In this document: positions 1 through 8,229 of the stretch, piece by piece
Layout: every line of letters begins with the position of its first letter
How positions within the stretch are numbered: position 1 is the first letter of the stretch
Notes under the pieces: model-generated
The model's database searches: none
What the model was told of the DNA's origin: nothing
The model's input: only the letters and a program-made list of their open reading frames with translations
Made by a program: the position numbers and the translations under genes
Assembly (NCBI GenBank): GCA_963777435.1
Contig: CAVZQT010000004.1
Coordinates: 186,001 to 250,000 of the forward strand
DNA from: AP-15 sp963777435
GTDB taxonomy: Bacteria; Pseudomonadota; Alphaproteobacteria; ATCC43930; CGMCC-115725
Direction of reading: 5' to 3'
Length of the DNA stretch: 64,000 nt

Positions 1-709
1 GAAGAAATGCGCCTCGATCCGTGCCAGCCCCAAGGCAAGACGGTCTTCGCCAAACGCAGCGACGGTTTCGGGGTTGGGCAGCAAAGTCGAGCAGGCGCCT
101 TCGTAACTGCCCCAGGCGCGCGCCGCGGGGAGGTGTACAGCCGGATCCGGATCAATTAGCCGGCGATAAAACGCCGACAGAATATCGCCCCGCTCGGCCT
201 CAGGCAGAAAACCGGCGAAGGCGCGCCAGGCCTCCGGGAAAATTCGCCGGGCGCCATACAGGAACCACTCGATTTCCACGGCCCGGCACAGAAAGATCCC
301 TCGTAAAACCAGCCCCGCGCAGCGCCCCGGATGGGTTTCGGCATAATCGAGCGCCAGGGTCGAACCCCAGGAACCACCAAACACCAGCCATTTTTCGATA
401 CCGAGCTCGGTCCGCAGCCGTTCGATATCGGCAACCAGATGCTTGCGGCGAATTGTCCTGGACCTCCCCCAACGGCGCTGAGCGGCCAGCTCCGCGCTGG
501 TCGAAAATTACGATGCGCCAATAATCAGGATCGAAAAAACGGCGGTGCACCGGGGTGGCGCCGGCGCCCGGGCCCCCGTGCAGAAATAGCGCCGGCACGC
601 CGCGGGGATTTCCCGAAGTCTCCCAATACATCATGTGGCGGGTGTCGAGGCGCAGCGTGCCGGTGCGATAGGGTTCGATTGGCGGAAAAAGATCGCGGCG
701 AATGGTCAT
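1..709 (-). pseudogene. pip: Proline iminopeptidase, frameshifted and cut by the window edge
   Basis: An alpha/beta-hydrolase of peptidase family S33 that removes N-terminal proline from peptides in the cytoplasm. The first 89 residues read in one frame and hold the oxyanion motif HGGPG (about residues 44-48) and DQRGAGRS (about 70-77). The reading then moves to another frame near 441-445, where one extra base in CAAGCAT separates ...DNSPQ from HLVADIERLR. The new frame carries the nucleophile motif GGSWGS and stays open to base 1, so the C-terminus lies outside the window. Start is ATG at 709. The frameshift may be an assembly error. The family assignment is firm. Confidence 0.85.
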
Positions 710-804
710 CGTCAGGAGTTTAAGCGGCCCGACGCCCCTCAGGTAGACCGTTGTTGCTCAACACCGCGCTCGAGCCTTCCGTCCCCGCTCGCGGCACTTA
801 CGCG

Positions 805-1875
805 TCATTGCCGGCGAAAGCGCTTGCCGTGGCCGATCAGCCTTTGCGCCGGCAGGTGGACCGACTTGCTGTCATCGGCAACGACGTGGCCGATCACCCG
901 TGCATCGCGGCCGTGGCGCTCCAGTATCCCCATTATCGCCGCGCAGTCGCGCTCCGCGGCGAGCACGCAGAACCCGACCCCCATGTTAAAGACCTCGTAC
1001 ATCTCCGGGTCCTCGACGCCTGCTGATTGCTGGATCAGGCGAAAGATCGGCGGGATCGGCGGCAGATCGTCGAGTTCGAACCCGACTTTGGCGGCGACCC
1101 GCGGCAGATTGAGCAGACCGTCGCCGGTGATGTTGATTAGTGCCTTGACGGTCGGAACTTCTTTGAGGATGTCGAGCGCCTCGGGCACGTAAATCGGCGT
1201 CGGACGCAGCAACTCCTGCCCCAGCGGCATACCCAGCTCGGGAAAAGCGTGGCCTATGCCAAACCCTCCCTGCTCGAAAAGCGCCCGGCGCGCCAATGTC
1301 AGCCCGTTGCTGTGGATGCCATTGCTGGCGATGCCGATTACCACGTCGCGCGGCATCAGGTCGCGCCCGGTGATGATCCGGTCGAGCGGCACCAACCCGA
1401 CCGCCATCCCAACCAAATCAAAACCGGTGACGACATCCTTCAGCTGCGCGATCTCGCCGCCCGAAATAGAAATTGCCGCCTGCCGCGCGCCCTCGGCGAG
1501 CCCGATCGCGATCGTCCCCAGCATCTCGGCATCAGCCGCGCCGACCGCGATATAGTCGACCATCGACAATGGCCGCGCCCCGACGCAGATCAGATCGTTG
1601 ACGTTCATCGCGACGCAGTCGATGCCGATCGTGTCGTATTGCTTCAGCATGTCGGCGATGACCGATTTCGAGCCGACGCCGTCGGTGCAGATCGCCAGCC
1701 CCATGCCGCCGCCGATATCGATCACATTGGCGAAATAGCCGATGTCGAGCGCCACCCAGCCAAGCTGTCCCGCCGCCGGCCAGGTACCCTTCATCGCCGC
1801 GATGATCTTGCCGAGCCCAGCATCGGCCGCGGCAATGTCGACCCCAGCTTCGCGATAGCGCTCGTGCTCAGTCAT
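805..1875 (-). CDS. purM: Phosphoribosylformylglycinamidine cyclo-ligase (AIR synthetase), divergent type
   Basis: Converts FGAM to AIR with ATP in purine synthesis. The sequence has the PurM nucleotide and substrate motifs CTDGVGSK, DTIGIDCVAMNVNDL and MYEVFNMGVGF. In two loops it differs from the E. coli type: SGGEIAQL where E. coli has GGETAEM, and ITGDGLLNLPR where E. coli has LTGGGFWENIPR. These match a less common PurM type that I associate with archaea and some other bacteria. The ATG at 1875 (MTEHERY) is preferred over the upstream 1893 start because the family begins there. It is about 356 aa. No purN follows, so this may be a solitary or second purM. Confidence 0.85.
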   Translation of the reverse strand: MTEHERYREAGVDIAAADAGLGKIIAAMKGTWPAAGQLGWVALDIGYFANVIDIGGGMGLAICTDGVGSKSVIADMLKQYDTIGIDCVAMNVNDLICVGARPLSMVDYIAVGAADAEMLGTIAIGLAEGARQAAISISGGEIAQLKDVVTGFDLVGMAVGLVPLDRIITGRDLMPRDVVIGIASNGIHSNGLTLARRALFEQGGFGIGHAFPELGMPLGQELLRPTPIYVPEALDILKEVPTVKALINITGDGLLNLPRVAAKVGFELDDLPPIPPIFRLIQQSAGVEDPEMYEVFNMGVGFCVLAAERDCAAIMGILERHGRDARVIGHVVADDSKSVHLPAQRLIGHGKRFRRQ

Positions 1876-2024
1876 GACGCCTCCAACAGCCACAGGGGTT
1901 TCGTAATCGGCGGCAGCGCCGGCGGCAATAACTGCCGGTCGGTTCAGCCATGCCCGATTGGGGCTGGCCGTTTTTGCCCGATCGGCTGATCATCGAATGG
2001 ATCGAACGCGAGAGGAAAACGCGC

Positions 2025-2879
2025 ATGCCGACCGCCACCATGACCAGAGAACTCCGCCCGCTTGGTGAACATCTTGGGAGCGAGGCGCTCGGCATCGATT
2101 TGTCAAAGCTCGACGACGCCACCTTTGCCTGGATCGCAGACGCTTTTGCCCAACACCCGGTGTTGGTTTTCCGCGATCAGCGTTTGAACGCCAACGATAT
2201 CGCCGCGTTCGGCCGGCGCTTTGGCACGCCGCGCAAGCATTCGCTCGTCAACTATCGCCACGCCGACAATCCGGACGTGTCGTGGATCCGCAATGTCGAT
2301 GATGCCGCCAATATCGACTGGTTTGGCGTTAAGCGCGCCATCGACTGGCATACCGACTCGACCTATGAGGACGTTCTGCCGTTGCTGGCGATGTTGCATG
2401 CGGTCGAGGTGCCGTCGCAAAAGGGTGGCACGATCTTTGCGGATATGTGCGCCGCCTATGACGCGTTGCCCGAGGAGACCAAGCAGCGTCTGTCAGGCCT
2501 CGTCGGCTTGCACGGCCGCACCGACGGCCCTGCCGGCGCCCGGCTGTACGATATGCAGGAACACCAGAACCGCACCGACAAGAAATACGACGAGCAGCGC
2601 CGCCCGGCGGTCGTCAACCACCCGGTCACCGGCCGCCCGATCCTGTTTGTTAACCCGATGCACACCCACGGCTTTGACGGCATGGAGCGCGAGGCCGCCT
2701 GGCAATTGATCGAGGAATTGGCGGCGCACGCCACCCAGGACCGCTTCACCTATTACCATTCCTGGCAGGTTGGCGATCTGTTGATGTGGGACGAGCGTGC
2801 CACGATGCATCGCGGCGCCGGCGACTCCGACCCCAGCCAGCGCCGCGTTATGCTCCGCACCATCGTCTACCCGAACTAG
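2025..2879 (+). CDS. TauD/TfdA-family Fe(II)/2-oxoglutarate dioxygenase
   Basis: A non-haem iron dioxygenase that couples 2-oxoglutarate decarboxylation to hydroxylation of a small substrate. The facial triad is visible as H109-x-D111 (in AIDWHTDSTY) and H262 (in ATMHRGAGD), with the 2-oxoglutarate-binding arginine at about R273/R274. Its 284 aa are usual for the family. The start at 2025 is chosen over an upstream in-frame ATG at 1950 because GAGAGGA lies 8 bases before it and the homology begins there. The substrate is unknown. TauD (taurine), TfdA (2,4-D) and alkylsulfatase-type enzymes share the fold and cannot be separated by eye. The gene stands alone. Confidence 0.85.
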   Translation: MPTATMTRELRPLGEHLGSEALGIDLSKLDDATFAWIADAFAQHPVLVFRDQRLNANDIAAFGRRFGTPRKHSLVNYRHADNPDVSWIRNVDDAANIDWFGVKRAIDWHTDSTYEDVLPLLAMLHAVEVPSQKGGTIFADMCAAYDALPEETKQRLSGLVGLHGRTDGPAGARLYDMQEHQNRTDKKYDEQRRPAVVNHPVTGRPILFVNPMHTHGFDGMEREAAWQLIEELAAHATQDRFTYYHSWQVGDLLMWDERATMHRGAGDSDPSQRRVMLRTIVYPN

Positions 2880-3496
2880 CGCAAATCCAAGAGCGCAACC
2901 AGGCCGGGGCTCCGCGGTGCAGCGCAGGCTGTCGATGGCAGCGAAAACACTCCTTCTCCCGTCCTGAGCAGCCCGCGCCACTAGCTCTCGAAGGACGCGG
3001 CGCGGCGACCCGAAGGCGGTCGCCACAACATGCCGGGACCGCGACGCCCCGGCAGGGACAGGCGAGCTAACCCGCGCGCTTCATCGTTGACCAATTGTGA
3101 ACCGACATCTCGCGCTTGTTGGTCGAGCAGCCGGCAGCGGCATCTTCAAGGGCGCCGCACTCGTCGGCGCTTTTGCCATAATCGCCGCGTGTTGGTGGTG
3201 GAACGCCTCGCTTCTGACCGCGGCTGCGGACGAAAATCTTCGAACTCATAAAAATCGTTACCGGCGCGTTGCCGTTTGACTGGGGGAGCAAAGCCGAAAG
3301 CGCATTGCGCATCTTCGGTGCAGATCGCGCTCTATTGCTGGTCGAGGCTGTCGCCATCGCCAAACTCGTCATGCTTGGAATGGCTCGCGCTCTCCGCCGC
3401 CCCCGGCCGTGAAGGACAAAGCTCCATCTGCAAGTTTATGGAGAGCCGGACTGGGCAGAATAGTTTAAAAGCCCCAATGCTTAGGAGTTATCGGGA
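2880..3496 (+). other. Gene-poor gap with possible coding remnants
   Basis: I see no confident gene here. A 60-codon frame from 3097 has a hydrophobic stretch (AALVGAFAIIAAC). A second frame from about 3218 to 3412 reads FELIKIVTGALPFDW and LLLVEAVAIAKLV, which looks protein-like, but it lacks an ATG. The two could be parts of one small membrane protein broken by an indel. The left part of the gap holds a degenerate palindromic repeat, listed separately. Confidence 0.4.
2960..2997. repeat. Degenerate palindromic intergenic repeat
   Basis: The arms CGTCCTGAG and CTCGAAGGACG pair imperfectly across an 18-base centre. The words resemble a palindromic repeat family that I recall from intergenic DNA of many alphaproteobacteria. 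No other copy was noticed in this window, so the assignment is weak. Confidence 0.35.
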
Positions 3497-4006
3497 ATGA
3501 TCAGCTTGCCCCGGTCAGTCTTCACCATTGCGCTCCTGCTCGTCTTGCTGATGCCTGACCCCGGCGCCGCCCAGCAGCCCATGCACATGACCGAAACCAA
3601 ATCCGCGGCGCCCTATCATCCCGGGCTCGGCGAGCTGATGACCGCGTTTGTCCAGCCGCGGCACATCAAACTGGGCCTCGCCGGTGACGCTCACAACTGG
3701 CCCTATGCCGCCTACGAGCTGGACGAACTGGCCGAGACCTTTGATGACGTCGCCACTCTCGTGCCGACACACGACAATATGCCGATCCCGGCAATGATTG
3801 CCTCGACCGTAAAGCAGTCGATGGCGACACTCGACGCCGCGATAAGGGCCAAGGACGCCGCCGCTTTCACCAAGGCCTACGCCGACCTCACCGCCGCCTG
3901 CAACACCTGCCATCAGAGCGCCAACCACCCGATGATCGTGATCCGGGTCCCGACCACCTCGCCCTTCCCCGACCAAGATTTCCGCCCGCAAAGGCTAGCC
4001 AAATGA
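3497..4006 (+). CDS. Secreted c-type cytochrome with C-terminal CxxCH
   Basis: A 169-aa exported protein. Residues 1-26 form a signal peptide (hydrophobic IALLLVLLMP, cleavage after PGAAQ). The single haem-binding motif CNTCH is at residues 135-139 in a helical C-terminal part, an arrangement like that of cytochrome c-prime/c556 proteins. Start ATG at 3497 is preceded by AGGAG 9 bases upstream. It is likely a periplasmic electron carrier or sensor. Partner unknown. It lies about 2.1 kb before the PQQ region, but no operon link is visible. Confidence 0.75.
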   Translation: MISLPRSVFTIALLLVLLMPDPGAAQQPMHMTETKSAAPYHPGLGELMTAFVQPRHIKLGLAGDAHNWPYAAYELDELAETFDDVATLVPTHDNMPIPAMIASTVKQSMATLDAAIRAKDAAAFTKAYADLTAACNTCHQSANHPMIVIRVPTTSPFPDQDFRPQRLAK

Positions 4007-4148
4007 CCGCTGCGCGCGACATCCTGTCATCTGCGGCACGGTCCGCGCGCGCATGCATTGCCGCCGATCGCGCGCGCAGAGGGCGCTGATGCGGGGTGAT
4101 TTGTGGTAACGTCCCGCGTCGTCCCAGCAAATCGTCGGGAGAAGCCGA

Positions 4149-4889
4149 ATGCGTGCCGCGAAACGCTCTCGGAGCGCGTCCTGGGTCCTTGCCGCGCGCG
4201 GAATTTTCGCGATTACAACCACCGCGCTGGCGCTCTCCCCGGCAATCGCCAGGGCCGGTTTTATCACGATCGACCCGGCGGAGATGGACGTGATCTTCTC
4301 GCAGCCGAGCTTTGGCGGCACCCCGATCGATATTCGGTTCAATCCGCCGCAGCTGATCGCCGACCCGGCGCTGCTGGAGATCAGCTGCTGGAGATCAAGA
4401 GTGCCGCCGATTTGACCGCGCTCGTCAACCTGGCGCCGGACCCGGCACCGACAGTGGACGCGTTCTTTGTCGATCAAATCAATTATTGCGGTTTCGAAGA
4501 CGAGCCGGTCATCAACGGCGTGGTCTATGGCTGCGCGCAACTGCCCGGTCACGTCTTTGTCGAGGAGTCGGACGCCGCCACCCTTGCCTCCGCGACATTG
4601 ATGGGCCACGAGTTGGACCACAACCTCGACTTGCAGCACACACTCGCCGATCCCGGCAATTTTGATTGAATTTCCTGTTCCCGCATGGAACCGGACTGAC
4701 CGAAGACCAGGTCTAACAATCCTCGAGAGCCCGCTGGTGCAGACCGATCCCACGGGCCAGAAATTCATCACGATTACCCCGATCGCGATTGTGGTGGCCG
4801 AGCCTGCGACATTTGCGCTCCTCGCCGGCGGCCTCGGTCTATTTCTGAGCGTCGCCGCCATCAATCAGACGCGCAAACCGGCAAGCTAA
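4149..4889 (+). pseudogene. PEP-CTERM sorting protein with metalloprotease-like motif, multiply frameshifted
   Basis: Three reading frames together make one protein. An N-terminal signal (about residues 1-37, ending SPAIARA) is followed by ITIDPAEMDVIFSQPSFGG. A second frame carries GHELDHNLDLQH, a zinc-protease-like HExxHxxxxxH motif. The last frame carries LESPLVQTDPTGQKF and ends with EPATFALLAGG, a membrane stretch and arginine/lysine, the PEP-CTERM sorting signal. The first shift is explained by a perfect 14-bp tandem duplication (4370-4397). Near 4655-4670 two extra Ts, and near 4710 one missing base, would be needed to recover NLMNFLFPHGTGLTEDQV. At least four lesions in one gene argue for real decay, though assembly errors could add to it. 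Confidence 0.75.
4370..4397. repeat. Perfect 14-bp tandem duplication in the PEP-CTERM gene
   Basis: The word GCTGCTGGAGATCA occurs twice head to tail at 4370-4383 and 4384-4397. Removing one copy restores the frame as ADPALLEIKSAADLT, so this duplication is the direct cause of the first frameshift. Confidence 0.9.
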
Positions 4890-5138
4890 CGGCACTCCCC
4901 GCCGCCGGCCAATTTCAACGACAGAGACAAAGCAATCGCAATCTGACCTAGACCGCGCGACGGCAAACGTGGAGTGGATGTAATCCGCCAGTCACTCCAC
5001 AAAGAGAGATCAACTTGCGACATAAATCGAAAGGTTGCTTCGCCGCGTCGGCGGTAACGAGATCTAAATCAATGCAATTAGGGTGGGCGATGGCCGCCGC
5101 CGCTTGACGGCCAAACCCAATAAGAGGAGTATTCCAAA

Positions 5139-5399
5139 ATGAAACACACCGCTAAACACAAAACCTTCGCGCTCGTTATTGCGGTTGGCGCAATGGCGGT
5201 CTTTCAGCAAAGCCACGCCGCATCTTGTGTCAATGGCGTCTACCGAGCGGGGTGCACCGGGCCCAATGGGGCGGCGGTGGTCCATAAGACGACCCCGACC
5301 TACCACGCCAAACCCGCGGTCGCTTGCGTCAATGGCGTCCACCGGGCGGGATGCGTCGGATCCAATGGCCGCACCGCAGCCGTCCGCAAGACCTATTAG
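5139..5399 (+). CDS. Small secreted protein with two CVNGV-x-RAGC repeats
   Basis: This 86-aa protein has a signal peptide (about residues 1-28, cut after SHAA). Two repeats follow, CVNGVYRAGCTGPNG at 30-44 and CVNGVHRAGCVGSNG at 63-77, separated by a basic, threonine-rich linker. Each repeat has two cysteines nine residues apart, so one disulfide per repeat is likely. GAGGAG lies 9 bases before the ATG. I recall similar small proteins in Bradyrhizobium and relatives, but no function is known to me. It stands alone, with an imperfect hairpin (4970-4999) in its upstream region. Confidence 0.7.
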   Translation: MKHTAKHKTFALVIAVGAMAVFQQSHAASCVNGVYRAGCTGPNGAAVVHKTTPTYHAKPAVACVNGVHRAGCVGSNGRTAAVRKTY

Positions 5400-5490
5400 G
5401 CTAATGGCCTCTTAGCCCCAGACCGCACCGGCGGACGGCGCGGGATTGGCGGGGCGCGACTTACGCCGTGACGAATGCTTACCGCGCTGC

Positions 5491-5874
5491 TTATTCCGCG
5501 TTAAAGCAATAAGCGGCGAGTTTGTTGCCGTCGAGGTCTCGGACGTAAGCGGCATAGGCATTAGGCGCCCAACTCCGCGGTCCGACGGCACCCTCGTCCT
5601 TACCACCCGCAGCAAGAGCGGCTCGGTGAAAAGCGGCAACCGCCGCACGGCTCGGCGCCGCAAAGCTGATGGTTCCGCCATTGGCAAACGTCGCCGCTTG
5701 CCCATTGGCCGGCTTCAACACAAAAAATTCCGGGGCTGACACCCCCCAGATCGATCCATTCTCGCCAAGATCCGACAGCCGCTTGTAGCCGAGCGGCGCC
5801 AATACGCCGTCGTAGAAACCGCGCGCCTTCGCGAGGTCATTCGTACCGACGGTGACGTGGGTGAACATGGCCAT
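5491..5874 (-). CDS. VOC (glyoxalase/bleomycin-resistance) family protein
   Basis: A 127-aa single-domain vicinal-oxygen-chelate protein. It opens with MFTHVTVGTNDLAKARGFYD and ends with AYVRDLDGNKLAAYCF, the usual first and last strands of the fold. The start at 5874 is chosen because GGAGG lies about 8 bases upstream. An upstream in-frame start at 5967 has no site and lies outside the domain. Substrate is unknown. Members of this branch are often annotated as lactoylglutathione-lyase-like without proof. Confidence 0.8.
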   Translation of the reverse strand: MAMFTHVTVGTNDLAKARGFYDGVLAPLGYKRLSDLGENGSIWGVSAPEFFVLKPANGQAATFANGGTISFAAPSRAAVAAFHRAALAAGGKDEGAVGPRSWAPNAYAAYVRDLDGNKLAAYCFNAE

Positions 5875-6144
5875 CTGATTTCCTCCCTCTATCGCGCCAG
5901 CTTTTAACATTCCGGCTCGCGCTGCGCTCGTCTGGGCCGAAACACGCCCGCGCCCTGGACAAATCACCGAACTTGACGCGCGAGAGGAACACTTATCAGG
6001 ATTGAACTAACCTACCAAGAGGAAGATCGCCTTTAAGCAGAAACCGCTCGATGGCCTCAGCCGCTCCGTTAAGGATGCGGATTGACAGGGTTTGGCAGCG
6101 GACGTAGCGTCGCATGCTCTAATCGAGCAGTTGGAGGAACAGCG

Positions 6145-6222
6145 ATGAAATGGAAGACGCCGGTTATTATCGAGATCGCGGTAGGAATGGAGATCAACTG
6201 CTACGCGTGCGCGGAGATCTAA
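6145..6222 (+). CDS. pqqA: PQQ precursor peptide PqqA
   Basis: A 25-codon gene, the ribosomally made precursor of the cofactor PQQ. The peptide reads MKWKTPVIIEIAVGMEINCY followed by ACAEI. The E-x-x-x-Y motif (E16, Y20) gives the glutamate and tyrosine that PqqE cross-links. GGAGG sits 7 bases before the ATG. It lies 47 bases upstream of pqqB, as in most pqq operons. The last part, NCYACAEI, has two cysteines near the tyrosine, as in other alphaproteobacterial PqqA peptides. The gene is easily missed because of its size. Confidence 0.95.
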   Translation: MKWKTPVIIEIAVGMEINCYACAEI

Positions 6223-6269
6223 GTCCGCGATTTTGACGTTAACGCCGGCCGGTGCGGTGGGGCGATCCG

Positions 6270-7196
6270 ATGCTGCATGCGGTCGTTCTCGGCGCCGCGG
6301 CAGGCGGCGGTTTTCCACAGTGGAATTCTAACGCTCCGGCCTGCCGTGAAGCCCGCCGTGGCGTGGGCAAGGCGCAGGCGCGCTCACAGGCCTCGGTCGC
6401 GGTTTCGGCCAACGAGCGCGATTGGTTTTTGCTGAATGCGTCGCCCGATCTGCGTCTGCAGATCGAGGCGACACCGCTCCTCCATCCCCGCGAGGGGCTG
6501 CGCTCATCGCCGATCGCCGGGGTTGTGGTGACCGGTGGCGATATCGACGCGCTCGCCGGACTTCTCCACTTGCGAGAACGCCATCGGTTTACGGTCTACG
6601 CGCCGCGGCCAGTGCTCGAGGTGATCGCCGCAAACCCGATCTTTGGGGTGCTGTCGCCCGAGTTTGTCGAGCGGGCCGAATTGCCGCTCGACACAAGCCT
6701 CAATCTCGCCGGCGCGTCCGGTGATGCGGGCCTCTCGGTCCATGCTTTCGCAGTACCGGGCAAGGTAGCGCTCCATCTGGAAGAACACGGGCGCGATCCG
6801 GGGCTGAGCGAAGCCGGAGACGCGGTCGGTCTCGAACTGGTCGACACGGTTGGGGGCGCCCGCTTTTTCTTTATTCCGGGCTGCGCGATAGTGACCGAGT
6901 CGCTACGGCGGCGGCTCGCTGGCAGTTCGCTCGTATTCTTCGACGGGACCTTGTGGCGGGACGACGAGATGATCCGGATGGGCGTCGGCGACAAGACCGG
7001 GCGGCGAATGGGCCATATCAGTATGTCCGGCCCGGAAGGGGTGATCGCCGGGCTTGCCGACCTCGGCGTGCGGCGGCGGATTTTTATCCATATCAACAAT
7101 TCGAACCCGGTCTTGTTTGAGGATTCGCCCGAGCGCCGCGCCGCCGAGGCTGCAGGTTGGGAAATTGCCTATGACGGGATGGAGGTGAGGCTGTGA
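6270..7196 (+). CDS. pqqB: PQQ biosynthesis protein PqqB
   Basis: A metallo-beta-lactamase-fold protein of about 308 aa, thought to act as an iron-dependent hydroxylase on the tyrosine of the PQQ precursor. It starts with LGAAAGGGFPQWN and has NASPDLRLQI and the inner motifs GVVVTGGDIDALAGLLHLRE and GHISMSGPEG typical of PqqB. The ATG at 6270 (MLHAVVLG) fits the family start better than the upstream ATG at 6252. It overlaps pqqC by four bases (GTGA), so translation is probably coupled. Confidence 0.95.
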   Translation: MLHAVVLGAAAGGGFPQWNSNAPACREARRGVGKAQARSQASVAVSANERDWFLLNASPDLRLQIEATPLLHPREGLRSSPIAGVVVTGGDIDALAGLLHLRERHRFTVYAPRPVLEVIAANPIFGVLSPEFVERAELPLDTSLNLAGASGDAGLSVHAFAVPGKVALHLEEHGRDPGLSEAGDAVGLELVDTVGGARFFFIPGCAIVTESLRRRLAGSSLVFFDGTLWRDDEMIRMGVGDKTGRRMGHISMSGPEGVIAGLADLGVRRRIFIHINNSNPVLFEDSPERRAAEAAGWEIAYDGMEVRL

Positions 7197-7942
7197 GCTC
7201 GAACCCCGCTAAACTGCTAACACCCGACCAGCTCGAAGCCGAATTGCGCGCGATCGGCGCCCAGCGCTATCACGACCGCCATCCATTTCATCATTTGATG
7301 CGCGACGGCAAACTCACCCGGGGGCAGCTCCAGGCCTGGGCATTGAACCGGTACTATTACCAAGCGCGGATCCCAGCCAAGGACGCCTACCTTGTTGCCC
7401 GCTTGCCGACCCCGGCGCTGCGGCGCGAATGGCGCCGGCGCATCCTCGATCATGACGGCGACGACGAGAACACCGGCGGCATCGCCCGCTGGCTGAAATT
7501 GACCGAGGGGCTCGGTCTCGACCGCGATTATGTGATCTCGACCCGCGGTCTATTGCCGGCGACGCGCTTTGCCGTCGATGCCTATGTCAATTTTGTGCGC
7601 GACCGGTCGTTGCTGGAAGCGGTTGCCTCATGCCTGACCGAGATGTTCTCACCGGAGATCATCGCCGAGCGGGTCGAGGGTATGCTGCGAAATTACGATT
7701 TTGTCAGCCGCGATACGCTGGCTTATTTCACGCCACGGCTAACCCAGGCGCCGACCGATGTCGCCTTTGCGCTGTCCTATGTAAAGACGCACGCGGACAC
7801 GCCGGAAAAGCAGGGACAAGTTCTCGACACTTTGCGCTTCAAATGCGATGTGCTGTGGGTGCAGCTCGACGCGCTGTATTTCGCCTATGTCGAGCCGGCA
7901 ATGACCCCACCCGGCGCGTTTGTGCCCGAGCCGCGCCGGTGA
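7193..7942 (+). CDS. pqqC: Pyrroloquinoline-quinone synthase PqqC
   Basis: A cofactor-less oxidase of 249 aa that carries out the final ring closure and eight-electron oxidation to PQQ. Family motifs are visible: RYHDRHPFHHLMRDGKL, LQAWALNRYYYQARIPAKDA and RILDHDGDD. Start is GTG at 7193, overlapping the pqqB stop by GTGA. It ends in a second GTGA overlap with pqqD. The length is normal and nothing unusual was seen. Confidence 0.96.
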   Translation: MSSNPAKLLTPDQLEAELRAIGAQRYHDRHPFHHLMRDGKLTRGQLQAWALNRYYYQARIPAKDAYLVARLPTPALRREWRRRILDHDGDDENTGGIARWLKLTEGLGLDRDYVISTRGLLPATRFAVDAYVNFVRDRSLLEAVASCLTEMFSPEIIAERVEGMLRNYDFVSRDTLAYFTPRLTQAPTDVAFALSYVKTHADTPEKQGQVLDTLRFKCDVLWVQLDALYFAYVEPAMTPPGAFVPEPRR

Positions 7943-8229
7943 GCACCTCAACCACTGTGATTGCGGGCGGCACCGTGCTGGGCTTTGCCGCGCACGCCAA
8001 ATTCCGCTTTGACGAGATAAGGCAGGCATGGGTGGTATTGGCGCCCGAGCGGCTGCTGCTGCCCGATGAACAGGCGGTTGCAGTGCTCACGCTTGTCGAC
8101 GGCGAGCGCGACGCCGATGCCATCATCGAGGCGCTGAGCCAGCAATATGAAGCGCCGTGCGAGGTGATCGCCGCCGATGTTTTGCCGATGCTGCAGGACC
8201 TCGTCGACAAGAAGATATTGCGCGGATGA
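7939..8229 (+). CDS. pqqD: PQQ peptide chaperone PqqD
   Basis: A 96-aa protein that binds PqqA and presents it to the radical-SAM enzyme PqqE. The core reads HAKFRFDEIRQAWVVLAPER, then LPDEQAVAVLTLVDGERD and DVLPMLQDLVDKKILRG, which is the usual PqqD winged-helix pattern. Start is a GTG at 7939 in the GTGA overlap with pqqC. The stop overlaps pqqE as ATGA. The upstream part of this reading frame lies inside pqqC and is not coding. Confidence 0.95.
   Translation: MSTSTTVIAGGTVLGFAAHAKFRFDEIRQAWVVLAPERLLLPDEQAVAVLTLVDGERDADAIIEALSQQYEAPCEVIAADVLPMLQDLVDKKILRG

Noticed and set aside
3067..3372. A 101-codon minus-strand ORF in the gap after the dioxygenase
   Set aside because: No ribosome site or domain was seen, and the amino acid mix is that of a shadow frame.
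5973..6010. A promoter for pqqA at TTGACG
   Set aside because: No convincing -10 box was found at the right distance.
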